Program-made: the position numbers and the translations under genes | Notes under the pieces: model-generated | Database searches by the model: none | What the model was told of the DNA's origin: nothing | What the model saw: only the letters and a program-made list of their open reading frames with translations | Part shown: positions 1 to 8,357 of the stretch, piece by piece | Numbering within the stretch: the first letter of the stretch is position 1 | Layout: each line of letters begins with the position of its first letter | NCBI GenBank assembly: GCA_905182535.1 | Contig: CAJJBZ010000014.1 | Coordinates: 18,689 to 82,688, forward strand | Source of the DNA: an uncultured Planktomarina sp. | GTDB taxonomy: Bacteria > Pseudomonadota > Alphaproteobacteria > Rhodobacterales > Rhodobacteraceae | Direction of reading: 5' to 3' | Length of the DNA: 64,000 nucleotides

Positions 1-56
1 AGCATAGGCCAAATTGTAATGGTGGATGCGGGCGCGAGGAAGTCTCGTCTATTCAT
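1..56 (-). CDS. Second multicopper oxidase, N-terminus only (runs off the window)
   Basis: Reading leftward, the 18 codons visible give MNRRDFLAPASTITIWPM, a twin-arginine (Tat) export signal start. Its first eight residues equal those of the multicopper oxidase at 580-1878. A GAGG sequence lies six bases before the ATG at 56, exactly as for that gene. An in-frame ATG at 68 overlaps the stop of the copD fragment at 65-133. I infer a tandem paralogue of the multicopper oxidase whose body lies outside the window. Whether it is intact cannot be seen. Confidence 0.7.
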   Translation of the reverse strand, partial: MNRRDFLAPASTITIWPM

Positions 57-64
57 AATTAGCC

Positions 65-133
65 TCATGTTCGCAATGACAGGCTGGATGTCAGAACTGC
101 AGTAGTCTTAAAGACCACCAGGGTTACTAGCTA
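65..133 (-). pseudogene. copD 3' fragment carried along by a tandem duplication
   Basis: The minus strand reads LVTLVVFKTTAVLTSSLSLRT then TGA, matching the frame-restored CopD end (LVILAVLGTTAVLTSNLTLPT, stop at 1887). In both places the TGA overlaps an ATG that lies four codons before the MNRRDF start of a multicopper oxidase. Only about 20 codons of copD are present and an in-frame stop lies just upstream. This is therefore a duplication scar between the cytochrome gene and the second oxidase, and probably not translated on its own. The breakpoint is near 131-135. Confidence 0.6.
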
Positions 134-157
134 ATCGATATCGTGGGCGATGGTAAC

Positions 158-583
158 TCAATGGGAAGGATTACGGTTGACTTGAACCTTTTGTACTTGC
201 TCTGGCCAAGTCGATTTAATGTAGGCTAAAATCTCCCAGATAGCTTGATCAGGAATCACTCCCTCAAAAGCTGGCATGCCACTGTTAAAATCGGTTATAC
301 TACGAGCAGCGAGTGCCCTCTTGCCCCCAAGTTTCGTATATTCAAAAAGGAGAGCGTTGTCATGGTGCCACGTGTGACCTGTGCTGTCATGAGGGGGAGC
401 TGGAAGCACGCCATCTTTATTCGCAGACCGCCAGTTTGGTTGCCCTTCGAGGTTGGCACCGTGACATGAAGCACAGTTTCCGACATAAAGAATTCGCCCT
501 ACCATCAGATCGCGATTTTCTAATTCGTGATCCGCCATCGCACTTGTCGCTGTGACAATTAGAAAAGGGACGATGAACTTCAC
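158..583 (-). CDS. Periplasmic class I cytochrome c, 141 aa
   Basis: A haem-binding CASCHG motif lies about residues 37-42, after a signal peptide (VKFIVPFLIVTATSAMA). A downstream methionine region (NSGMPAF) can supply the axial ligand. I place the start at the GTG at 583 rather than at upstream options, because it overlaps the oxidase stop as GTGA and puts the signal peptide at the N-terminus. The gene follows the multicopper oxidase in one transcript. A role as electron acceptor or donor for the copper oxidase is plausible (inference). Sequence similarity to the second cytochrome at 3097-3531 is limited to the haem region. Confidence 0.85.
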   Translation of the reverse strand: MKFIVPFLIVTATSAMADHELENRDLMVGRILYVGNCASCHGANLEGQPNWRSANKDGVLPAPPHDSTGHTWHHDNALLFEYTKLGGKRALAARSITDFNSGMPAFEGVIPDQAIWEILAYIKSTWPEQVQKVQVNRNPSH

Positions 584-1878
584 GCAACGTTTACCCAAGT
601 ACGCATTCCACCGGCTGCGTGGCTTAGCATATGGCAGTGCAGCAACCAACGCCCAGGGTTGTCAAACACGCAGATAATGTCACGGCTTTTGCCAGCATCT
701 ACCAATGTGGTGTCGCGCAAGTCTCCAAGAATGCCGTCACTGTTAACCTCAAAGAAATGATGTCCATGCAGGTGAATACCATGAGCGAACTTTGTGTCGT
801 TCACCATAGTCATCTGCACCGTTTCACCACGCTTGAAGGATCCAAATGGGCCTGTGGGCAGGTCAGATACGTTGTTGAATGCCCAGATGTTATCCCCACC
901 ATGGCGGCTGCTCATGGCACCACCCATCATTGTCAACGTTAGGCGTTGTGTGGGTTCGTTTGGTATAGGTAAATCACAAGGCAAAAGGGCCATGATGGGG
1001 CTGGATTGTCTGCTTGTATTGGCTCCATCGACTGTAAGATCAGCAAGTCTATATGGTCCTTGTCGGCTGTTCATATCAAAGGCAACGGGGCCAGTAACAT
1101 CAACAATCAGATCGATGCGTTGCGCTGGTGCTAGCACGAGGTCCAAAAAAGGGCGCGGTTCAACCAAAGGCATACCATCAAGTGCTACAACCTGCCCGCT
1201 AACGCCACTTAATACTAATGGAAAAATACGATTTGTAGCCATATTGATTAGTCGTAACCTCACGCGGTCACCAATCTTTACCCGTGACTTAGACAGAAAT
1301 GCGCGGGCAAAATTCCCCATGTATCCACTATGAGACGCGCTATGCATATTAGTATAATTATCAATTAAACTGCCATCTTCACGCATCTGCCAATCAGATA
1401 ACAAAACTGTGATATCGTGATCTATATCCGGTGGTGTGTCGTCTTCGACAATCAGTGGCCCCATCATCCCCTGAGCAACTTGTTCGTGCGAAATATAATG
1501 GGAGTGATACCAATATGTGCCTGCATCTGGTGGAACAAAACTATAAGTATGGATTTCACCAGGGTTAATGATTTCTTGTGTCAACGTTGGTACGCCATCC
1601 ATCTGATTATCTAACCTGATACCATGCCAATGAACTGCGGTGCCTTCTTCCAGCCCGTTTTCAACATCAATCACCACACGCTCACCGCGACGTATACGCA
1701 GCTCGGGCCCCGGCATTGATCCGTTGAAGCCCAGCATTGCTGTAGCACCATCACCATCTGGAAGAATTTGTTGTGTAACAGCCTCCGCACGCAAACGCAG
1801 TGGCGCTTGTCCAGCCAAGGCAGTCAACGGCAAAGCCGTAGTAGCAGATGCGGACGCGAGAAAGTCTCTTCTGTTCAT
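580..1878 (-). CDS. Tat-exported multicopper oxidase (CopA/CueO/laccase type), 432 aa
   Basis: The protein starts MNRRDFLASASATTALPLTALA, a Tat signal. The four copper-ligand blocks are in the usual order: VHWHG, GTYWYHSH, HGIHLHGHHF, and a C-terminal HCHMLSHAAGGM that contains the type 1 Cys, two His and the axial Met. Such enzymes oxidise Cu(I) or organic substrates in the periplasm and reduce O2 to water. Length is typical of the short two/three-cupredoxin forms. ATG 1878 is preceded by GAGG with six-base spacing. ATG 1890 would overlap the frame-restored copD stop. The position between copD and cytochrome c supports copper oxidation or detoxification. Confidence 0.93.
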   Translation of the reverse strand: MNRRDFLASASATTALPLTALAGQAPLRLRAEAVTQQILPDGDGATAMLGFNGSMPGPELRIRRGERVVIDVENGLEEGTAVHWHGIRLDNQMDGVPTLTQEIINPGEIHTYSFVPPDAGTYWYHSHYISHEQVAQGMMGPLIVEDDTPPDIDHDITVLLSDWQMREDGSLIDNYTNMHSASHSGYMGNFARAFLSKSRVKIGDRVRLRLINMATNRIFPLVLSGVSGQVVALDGMPLVEPRPFLDLVLAPAQRIDLIVDVTGPVAFDMNSRQGPYRLADLTVDGANTSRQSSPIMALLPCDLPIPNEPTQRLTLTMMGGAMSSRHGGDNIWAFNNVSDLPTGPFGSFKRGETVQMTMVNDTKFAHGIHLHGHHFFEVNSDGILGDLRDTTLVDAGKSRDIICVFDNPGRWLLHCHMLSHAAGGMRTWVNVA

Positions 1879-1886
1879 AGCTGGCC

Positions 1887-2733
1887 TCATGTTGGCAATG
1901 TCAGATTAGATGTCAGAACGGCCGTAGTCCCAAGTACCGCGAGAATTACCAGCCATTCGACATAGATTGAGGTTATCAGGTGCGCAGAAGCTTTGGAGTC
2001 GCCTGCCCGGAGACGAGGGATGAACCGAAGCTTATTGGCTGTAGCCAGAGCAAGAAGACTAAATCAAGACTACTTTTAATATCAGTGCTTGGCCATATCC
2101 CATGCTGATAAGTGTATTGACGGACCCAACAAGCTCATAGCCCATATAGCCACCCGCCGCTATCAAAAGTGGTACCATTACAGTTGCCAGAAGCCCAAAC
2201 TTGTGACCAAGGCCTGCAGCATCGGACCAAGTTTTTGGTGATGATGCCAGCCGCTTGAGCGGTGTCAGAATGCCGATCCAAAAACTGGCAACAATTAGGT
2301 GTAAGATCAACGTCAGCTCAAGGAGGCTGGCTTCTCGGCCTGCAACATGCCCGATATGGGTAAACGACCAAATAGCTATCAAGCCACCAACAGCCGACAC
2401 CCATAGCCCAATACGCCCAGCATAAAGGCCAATAACAAGCAGACCCAACCCAGTGATCCGGTGCAACAAAGCAGTGCCGACGGGGGTGCCCCAAAGTAGG
2501 CCGAGCATCTCAGGATCCGTCATACCACTGGCGTCACCTGTAAGATTTGCGCCACGCAGCAAGAATGCAGCAATCGCAGCAAGCAAACCAATCCCACTAA
2601 AAGTCAAACAAAGGCCGCGATAATGGCTTAGGCGAAACAGCAAAGCAGTAAACACCGTTCCTGCGGCAGTCAGCACTCCAAGATAGAGTAAAAATTTAGT
2701 GACAATAGCCAACAGCCCCCAGATGTCTGGCAT
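1887..2733 (-). pseudogene. copD: copD-family copper-resistance membrane protein, single-base frameshift
   Basis: The N-terminal part (2059-2733) encodes a multi-TM CopD protein that stops after GYGQALILKVVLI. Removing one T from the TTT at 2061-2063 continues the frame as SLLALATANKLRFIPRLRAG and on to ...AVLTSNLTLPT, the normal CopD C-terminus. It then ends in a TGA (1887) overlapping ATG 1890. CopD is an inner-membrane partner of CopC. ATG 2733 follows the copC TAA by one base; the TTG at 2742 is a weaker start. The coupling of the repaired end to the next gene argues that the indel is recent or a sequencing error. Confidence 0.8.
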
Positions 2734-2734
2734 A

Positions 2735-3076
2735 TTATTCAACTGTAAAGCTAAATGTGCCGTTCAGGGCGTGCCCATCCGCACCGAGACCGCGCCAGTT
2801 AATGATATAAATACCAAGACCCATACTCTCAATTGGAATCACATAATCCTTGATAAAACCAACATGTCCACTGATATCCATCTTGACAGCATTATGATCA
2901 GCATGTGTCATACTCACGCGGGTTAGGCGGATATTGCCCTTGAAACCAAGAAATACCTCTGTCGGAACTTCAGAAATTATCGCATCATTAGCTGGAACTG
3001 TACTTTTAAGTGGCGAGTGCGCAATGGCCCCCGTCGCACAAATTATCATCATAGCTGCAAGTAGTATATTCCGCAC
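2735..3076 (-). CDS. copC: CopC-family periplasmic copper-binding protein, 113 aa
   Basis: This is a short secreted beta-barrel protein. It has a signal peptide (MRNILLAAMMIICATGAIA), and the first mature residues are HSPL, the N-terminal His that binds Cu(II) in CopC. The C-terminal block GADGHALNGTFSFTVE, with Asp and His, is the other signature of the family. The start is GTG (3076) preceded by AGGGG. It is followed directly by copD. The protein should carry copper in the periplasm and pass it to CopD. Confidence 0.88.
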   Translation of the reverse strand: MRNILLAAMMIICATGAIAHSPLKSTVPANDAIISEVPTEVFLGFKGNIRLTRVSMTHADHNAVKMDISGHVGFIKDYVIPIESMGLGIYIINWRGLGADGHALNGTFSFTVE

Positions 3077-3096
3077 AGTTGTCCCCTTTATGGCAA

Positions 3097-3531
3097 TCAG
3101 TTGATCCCGTTGGCGCGTTGTAATTCTCGAACATATGCTGTGATCATTTTTATATCACCACGTGTGATTCCTTCGATAATAGGCATATCACCAAACGGCC
3201 AGTGATGCGCTCGGACGCCCATTTCAACTGCGCGCTGAAACGCTGCATCTCCATGATGACCAGGTTCATAAATGATGTGGACCAAAGGTGGCGCTACGCC
3301 GTGCTGACCTGCTGCATTAGCCCCATGGCACGATGCGCATTTTGTACCAAAAGCTAGTTTACCAATTTGAGCGTTCTGAGATAAATTTTCAGGCAGTGAT
3401 ACTGCGGCAAGCGCACCATCAGGTATTATTGCAGCGGATACTTCTGTGTGATCGTTGCCACCTAATGGCAATATTGCATATGCAATCACACCAGCAGCAG
3501 CAATTGCAATTATAACTATCACTCCACGCAT
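3097..3531 (-). CDS. Membrane-anchored cytochrome c, 144 aa
   Basis: An N-terminal hydrophobic segment (GVIVIIAIAAAGVIAYAI) acts as an uncleaved anchor or signal. The haem site CASCHG lies near residue 70, and a Met near DMPIIEG is a candidate axial ligand. It is the first gene of the copper operon (cytochrome c, copC, copD, oxidase, cytochrome c), 20 bp before copC. ATG 3531 is preferred over TTG 3534. A CueR-like promoter lies immediately upstream. Confidence 0.85.
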   Translation of the reverse strand: MRGVIVIIAIAAAGVIAYAILPLGGNDHTEVSAAIIPDGALAAVSLPENLSQNAQIGKLAFGTKCASCHGANAAGQHGVAPPLVHIIYEPGHHGDAAFQRAVEMGVRAHHWPFGDMPIIEGITRGDIKMITAYVRELQRANGIN

Positions 3532-3562
3532 CAATCGCTCTCATTCTTATTAAGTTAGAATG

Positions 3563-3593
3563 TAGATACCCCCTGGTACCCATAGAAGGTCAA
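3563..3593 (-). promoter_or_regulatory. MerR/CueR-type promoter of the copper operon
   Basis: On the minus strand a -35 TTGACC (3593-3588) and a -10 TATCTA (3568-3563) are separated by 19 bp, the long spacer typical of MerR-family activated promoters. The spacer holds an imperfect inverted repeat (GACCTTCT, nine bases, AGGGGGTA). It sits about 30 bp before the cytochrome c start. No merR/cueR gene is in the window. Confidence 0.55.
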
Positions 3594-3604
3594 GTAGTTT
3601 TACA

Positions 3605-4339
3605 TCACAATTTTGAGAGCATCCAAAATGCCATCCCGATCATCATCAGGTTTTCGGTCAAAGATACAAACCCAAGCGGGACTTTACTGTCACCACCAAC
3701 GCATGCGCACTTTAACTCACGTTTATCGATATATACGGCCTTGAACACGCTAACGGCACCAATGCTCGCCACAAACAACGCAGCAGGTGCTGAAAGCCAT
3801 GTTAAAATGCCCCCCATCATCAACAGACCCGCACCAGTTTCCACAAATGGATAGACGTATCCATAACGGATCCAGCGCTGCGCGAGCAGATCATAGTTGA
3901 GAAACATCGTAGCAAATCGTTCCACGTCTTGCAGCTTTTGCAAGCCTAGTAGAACCATGGAAATTGAAATGAACCATTCAACAGTGCGGCCAGAAGAAAA
4001 ATTTCCAAGCACCATCCAGCTAATTACACAAGCCATCAACGCTGCCACCCCGAACAGAGAGATCACAGGTTTATAAGTTGTGGCATTCTTTGGTACAGGC
4101 GCTTTGCCAAAATGAACGCTCAAGTCGTCAAAGCCACCGACGCGCACACCATCAATAAATGCCTGTGGTGTCGATGTGACACCATACTCGACCTTGAACG
4201 CATCAATTTGCACGCGACTGGTCAGATGATTATCCTCAACTATAAACCCCTCCTGCTCCAACAAAGCTTTAGATTTAAGCCCGTGGGGACACATATGATC
4301 AGTCATCACCATCCGATATAAAGAGGCATTTTTAAGCAT
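3605..4339 (-). CDS. Glutaredoxin-like domain fused to MauE/DoxX-type membrane domain, 244 aa
   Basis: Residues about 1-80 form a thioredoxin fold with a single-Cys site (HMCPHGLKSK) and the cis-Pro segment GVTSTPQAFIDG. The rest has about four hydrophobic segments like MauE of methylamine utilisation, including LKCACVGGDSKVPLG, a Cys pair plausibly involved in disulfide exchange. I start at ATG 4339 (MLKNASLYRM); the longer reading to 4417 has no support. The gene likely supplies reducing power or a redox-active membrane partner for periplasmic copper or cytochrome maturation (inference). It has its own CueR-like operator. Confidence 0.75.
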   Translation of the reverse strand: MLKNASLYRMVMTDHMCPHGLKSKALLEQEGFIVEDNHLTSRVQIDAFKVEYGVTSTPQAFIDGVRVGGFDDLSVHFGKAPVPKNATTYKPVISLFGVAALMACVISWMVLGNFSSGRTVEWFISISMVLLGLQKLQDVERFATMFLNYDLLAQRWIRYGYVYPFVETGAGLLMMGGILTWLSAPAALFVASIGAVSVFKAVYIDKRELKCACVGGDSKVPLGFVSLTENLMMIGMAFWMLSKL

Positions 4340-4393
4340 AACATTGGTCCTCTTAAGAGTTTTTGGGTAATCATTTAATTTTAAATTAATTTG

Positions 4394-4424
4394 TAACACG
4401 CCCCTTAAGTCAATCAAAGGTCAA
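4394..4424 (-). promoter_or_regulatory. Second MerR/CueR-type operator
   Basis: A -35 TTGACC (4424-4419) is followed by TTTGATTGACTTAAGG, which contains CCTT, ten bases, AAGG, the geometry of CueR boxes. A weak -10 (TGTTAC or GTGTTA) follows after 19-20 bp. It shares the TTGACCTT block with the site at 3563-3593. It lies about 55 bp before the glutaredoxin/MauE gene. Confidence 0.45.
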
Positions 4425-4557
4425 GGGTTAAAAATATTCTAAGCCATAAGGTTTTAGCCGTATATAATTAAGATACTGATAAATATTTGCTACATATCAG
4501 GTATTCACATATCGATGGTCACGTATATCAAACATAATCATAATATTATACGTTCCA

Positions 4558-4707
4558 TCACCTAATTGGCACACATTGAGTTTTAAAGCCTTTGACGCCA
4601 ATCATCCCAGCGGGTCCGACAGAGGCACTGTATGATCCTAGTGGTAGGTTAGAGCAGCCAGCCGAAGAAACAGCCCCAAAGTTGTCCAGGGCCTGAGCAC
4701 AAAAATC
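4558..4707 (-). pseudogene. Unrecognised coding remnant, about 49 codons
   Basis: The minus strand has an open stretch ending GPAGMIGVKGFKTQCVPIR before TGA at 4558. It contains Cys and Gly-rich wording but no start codon, and a TGA lies just upstream. It looks like the C-terminus of a lost gene. I do not recognise the family. The remaining intergenic sequence (4425-4557 and 4708-4903) shows nothing I can support. Confidence 0.25.
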
Positions 4708-4903
4708 TCAATGGAGTGTACTATATAGTCTCTCTTTACTAATAGTTTCAGCCATTTTCATTAGGGCTAAAGCTTCAAAAGGCTGGAACCCCTAAAGATA
4801 TATTAATTACATACGGGAAGGCTATTCCAGCACTCCTCCAGAGCCAAATACTCATCAAAACCAAATAATCTGATCGTATAATTTAGTTCTTAGCCAATTA
4901 AAG

Positions 4904-6444
4904 CTATTGAGGCTGAAGATGTATTTTATGCGCCTCACGCAAATTCATATCAAGTTGCGGATTAAAACGGGCAGCAGAAACTCCTGAAAGGATTTCATCT
5001 TTACGCTTTGTTGCCTTAACTAGAAGATCTGGCTTTTCCAGTTCGACCCATTCTTTTGGCGATGTCCGATCACCTAATTTGGGATAAACAAAATCTGATT
5101 GCATGCGGCTAAGGGTTTGATTCGTGCCAAGATAGTGGCCCGGTCCACCCATACAAACCTGCGCCATTTGATCTAGCGCAAGGGTCTCGTCAGTGACTTC
5201 GATGCCACGTACACAGCGTAAAGCCTGGCCAATGATATCGTCGCTAAGTATCAGGCTTTCGTGACAAAAACCAAGTAATGAGGCATGCATACCTGCTGCC
5301 TCATAGACCATATTGAGCCCAGAGAGCCCTGCTATAACATTTGAACACATTTGTTCCCAACCCGCTTGCATGTCAGGCATTTTTGAATCAGATGCCCCTG
5401 CGGGAGCACCTCCAGGTAGACCGTAAAATTTATGCATCTGAGCACACCCAGCAGTAAGAAGTGCCTGCTCACCAGACCCAACCGACATTGCGCCTGTGCG
5501 CAAATCAAGGCCAAAGGGCCAGGTTCCAAAGATAGCTGGATGACCAGGAGTGATAGCGTTGACATAAATAAGTCCCGCAAGACACTCTGCAGTTGCTTGA
5601 GTGATAGCACCTGCGATGGTGGAGGGAGCAGTTGCGCCTGCCATCCCAGCGGACAGCAGAAGTACTGGCATGCCGCCACGAATACAGGCCTCCATAACTT
5701 CACAACTTTCTGTTGCGAACTTCATGGGTGGCACAACAAAGCAGTTTGAATTCGATACAAATGGGCGTTCACGGTATTTTGCCTCTCCACCAGCAATTTC
5801 GTAGAGCATTTCAAAGGCACCGGGTACGAAAGATGGTTCAGTGAAAGATGTCCCAATGTGTTTTGTTGTACCTGAAGCGCAGGCATAGATCGTGTTGAGA
5901 TCCATTTCATAATTATCAGAGATATCACGACAAACCATGGGCCGTTGTAAGAAGTGTACATTATCAAGTTTATCCACGATGCGAGCAGCATCATGCAAGT
6001 CTTGGACGGTACATTCACGGTATTGATTGCCGTGAACGTCAACAATGTGTACGGCGGCACCCGCTGTCCCGTAATGGACACGGTTGCCTGAAAGTGTGAG
6101 ATCATTTTTACCATCACGACTAAAAAGTGTGACCTCACGGCGAGCCTTGGTCAACATATCCTCAACAAGCGAACGAGGGAACCTGATACGCCCGTCCTCA
6201 CCTTGGATTGCACCAGCATTTGTGAGAATTTCAACTCCTGATGGTGGAGCATCAGCAAGGCCGATGGTTTCCAGCGCATCAAGTGCCGCAGTATGAATTT
6301 TTTGAACATCGAGATCAGAAAGAGGCTTGTAAGTTCCACCCTCCATACCCGCACGGATAGGACGGACATCGTCTGTAAGAGGGGCTGCGCGAAGAGCTTA
6401 CGTGCAGTACGACCACCAGAACGGCGGGAAATGGTTGAAGACAT
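4904..6444 (-). CDS. MttB-superfamily (trimethylamine methyltransferase-like) protein, frameshift near the start
   Basis: The long ORF (4904-6346, 480 aa) is a corrinoid-dependent methyltransferase-like TIM barrel of the MttB family. It has no in-frame TAG, so it belongs to the non-pyrrolysine group that acts on betaines or similar quaternary amines. The true start is probably ATG 6444: it reads MSSTISRRSGGRTARK, and one base missing near 6397-6399 restores LRAAPLTDDVRPIRAG directly into MEGGTYKPLSD. Roseobacter-type members characteristically have this Arg-rich N-terminus. No corrinoid protein gene is adjacent. The exact substrate is unknown. Confidence 0.8.
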
Positions 6445-6501
6445 TTAAGTACTCGCTTTTACTGTATTGATTTTAGCGGTTTGCATCGGATCAAAACCAT
6501 G

Positions 6502-6532
6502 GGGAACCGCGTGCTGCGCGGCCACGTTTCCC
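6502..6532 (-). promoter_or_regulatory. Strong hairpin in the leader of the MttB-like gene
   Basis: The minus strand can pair GGGAA with TTCCC and, inside this, CCGCG with CGCGG around the loop CAGCA, with a six-base bulge on one side. It lies 58-88 bases before ATG 6444. It is not followed by a T-run, so it may be a 5' leader structure and not a terminator. I know no matching riboswitch. Confidence 0.3.
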
Positions 6533-6854
6533 GCCAATGATGCACGATAACAAAGCAGTTTTCCATTCAAAATTTGGCATAGTATTCCCGTATTTTCATA
6601 TTTCATTATAGCTAGTTTATGATAATATTTTATGTGAAAACGCCGATTTGCGGCACTAACGTCGTTTTCAACACTTTAGGATTACAACTTCGGGTGTTGC
6701 TTGTGCAGCCATATAATGTGGGCTGCTTAAGTATTTGCGTATTTTATTTGGGGACTAGGCAGTCCGCGAAGCGCCTTGCTAATTATTTACTATAATTATT
6801 ATTTTAATATTAGAAAATACTGCGAGGACGCGACCATTATCTCTCCGGAGACAA

Positions 6855-7300
6855 TGCTGGTATCTATCGAGGTAGCCTCTGTCCTTGCTGCAGTACCAGG
6901 GCCCGATAATATTTTCATACTGACAAAGTCTGCTATGCATGGCCGGATTCTACGGCTCATTGTTAAGCTGGTATGGTCCTTGTTTGTTATTGTATACAAC
7001 GGCGATAGCACTAGACTTTACAGTCATTTTAGACATCTTAATATGCATCTATTACCCTAAAATATGCAGACTTATCTTACCTACTCTGTATGGCATGGCT
7101 GGCATTTAGCACATCCAAAAGCAGATTTATCGTTGAAACGAGAAAACCTGAACCTACACGATGGTAACTCCTTGGTAGATTTACGCTTTGTATCACCAAC
7201 CCAAAAATTAGGGTCTTATTTTTGGCTCTCTTGCCGCAATTCTTTAACTCAGAAAAGTATCAGCGATGGCCCATTCCTATAAAATCAGGATATTGATAGT
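6855..7300 (+). pseudogene. LysE/RhtB-family amino-acid exporter, decayed
   Basis: The first part reads MLVSIEVASVLAAVPGPDN, the N-terminal LysE signature (PGPDN), then IFILTKSAMHGR. Later pieces appear in other frames: TLKYADLSYLLCMAWLAFS near 7045-7110 and FLALLPQFFNSEKYQRW near 7218-7270. At least two frame changes and loss of the middle and C-terminus make it non-functional. The sequence from 7301 to 7680 shows no gene. Confidence 0.6.
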
Positions 7301-7680
7301 TCTCATTACGATCACCGCCTTTCGCACGGTAGCAATCGCAGTTGGCTCACTTAGATCCTGAATCAAAGGCTCTTCGAGGACACGAAGTGTGCGGCGGCCG
7401 TATCTATCGCGTCGTATTTTTATCTCTTACATTTGAATTAGCGTCGACATAAAAGTGGCTCCAATATCCCATAGGTTTAGCCCTCTATTCTGACGTTGCT
7501 TACGCATGGTATAAAACTACCACTAACGGACACCACCATAGGAGCACAGACAACAGTTCCTCAGCCTTAGTTGTCTTGCCCTACAACTCACCCAGTAAGC
7601 ACGATAGGCAATATTAAAATCGTTCTCATTATAATTTGACTTTTAACACGAGACGTAAAAAGCTCTCAGTGCCAAATCGG

Positions 7681-7704
7681 AAAAGGCCACCCCTCAAGGT
7701 GACC
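7681..7704 (-). terminator. Intrinsic terminator after the lipoprotein gene
   Basis: On the minus strand GGTCACC pairs with GGTGGCC (one G-U pair) around a six-base loop and is followed by TTTT. It lies about 70 bp beyond the stop at 7773. Confidence 0.55.
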
Positions 7705-7772
7705 CCTATAATATTTTTACTATAAAAAAATTCTTATTTGCAGAGACCATATTTATGGGCATGCCAAAAGCG

Positions 7773-8096
7773 TCAGTTTTTAAAAGTATATGAGCCTGCC
7801 CCCAAAGTTTCGGAAAGATTACTCAAATCCCCAGGTATTACGAATTTTCCATAAGTTTTTTTTCTTTTCTTTTTTGTCTCATCCTTGGATTGAATACATG
7901 CAGCAAGTGGGTCGCCACCATTTTTATCAAATCCATATTCATTTATGCAGTCATTCCTATAACCTGCTAACTCAGCGCTTCTCATATCTTGAGAAGATAC
8001 TGTAGGTTCAACTGGCTTCTTCTCAATCGGTCTACTCTTACTACACCCAGCCAATGAAATTACACCCACTAAGCCCATGATCAAAACTGCACGCAT
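7773..8096 (-). CDS. Small lipoprotein of unknown function, 107 aa
   Basis: The N-terminus MRAVLIMGLVGVISLAGCSK is a lipoprotein signal with lipobox LAGC. The mature part is charged, with a lysine-rich stretch (KDETKKKRKKTYGK) and two further Cys residues. AGGA lies eight bases before the ATG. The gene stands alone between a dead lysE and the sugar-acid cluster. I do not recognise the family. Confidence 0.65.
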   Translation of the reverse strand: MRAVLIMGLVGVISLAGCSKSRPIEKKPVEPTVSSQDMRSAELAGYRNDCINEYGFDKNGGDPLAACIQSKDETKKKRKKTYGKFVIPGDLSNLSETLGAGSYTFKN

Positions 8097-8357
8097 TTAA
8101 TTTTTCCTATTTAATATGTTGTCAAAATATTATTGTTATAATCTTAGGATTGTCTAGAATTTTCTTTAATAAATTGTCTCACTAGCCTTAAAATAAACGA
8201 ATGCCCCATGCCTCCGTGGAGGCTTGTGACAAAGCATCGTGTTGAGGAAGGGCTGAATAACTAGTTAACCTATTCGAATAAAAATTATTTTCATCAAAAT
8301 ACAAGCCTGTTGATGGCTAGTACGACCACAGTTAGGTTAATAAAAAGGGAAACTGGA

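Noticed and set aside
794..1333. 179-codon plus-strand ORF opposite the multicopper oxidase
   Set aside because: It lies entirely antisense to a clearly recognised gene, has no ribosome site, and its product has no domain character.
4904..6346. Pyrrolysine-containing trimethylamine methyltransferase
   Set aside because: The frame has no internal TAG, so it belongs to the non-pyrrolysine branch of the family.
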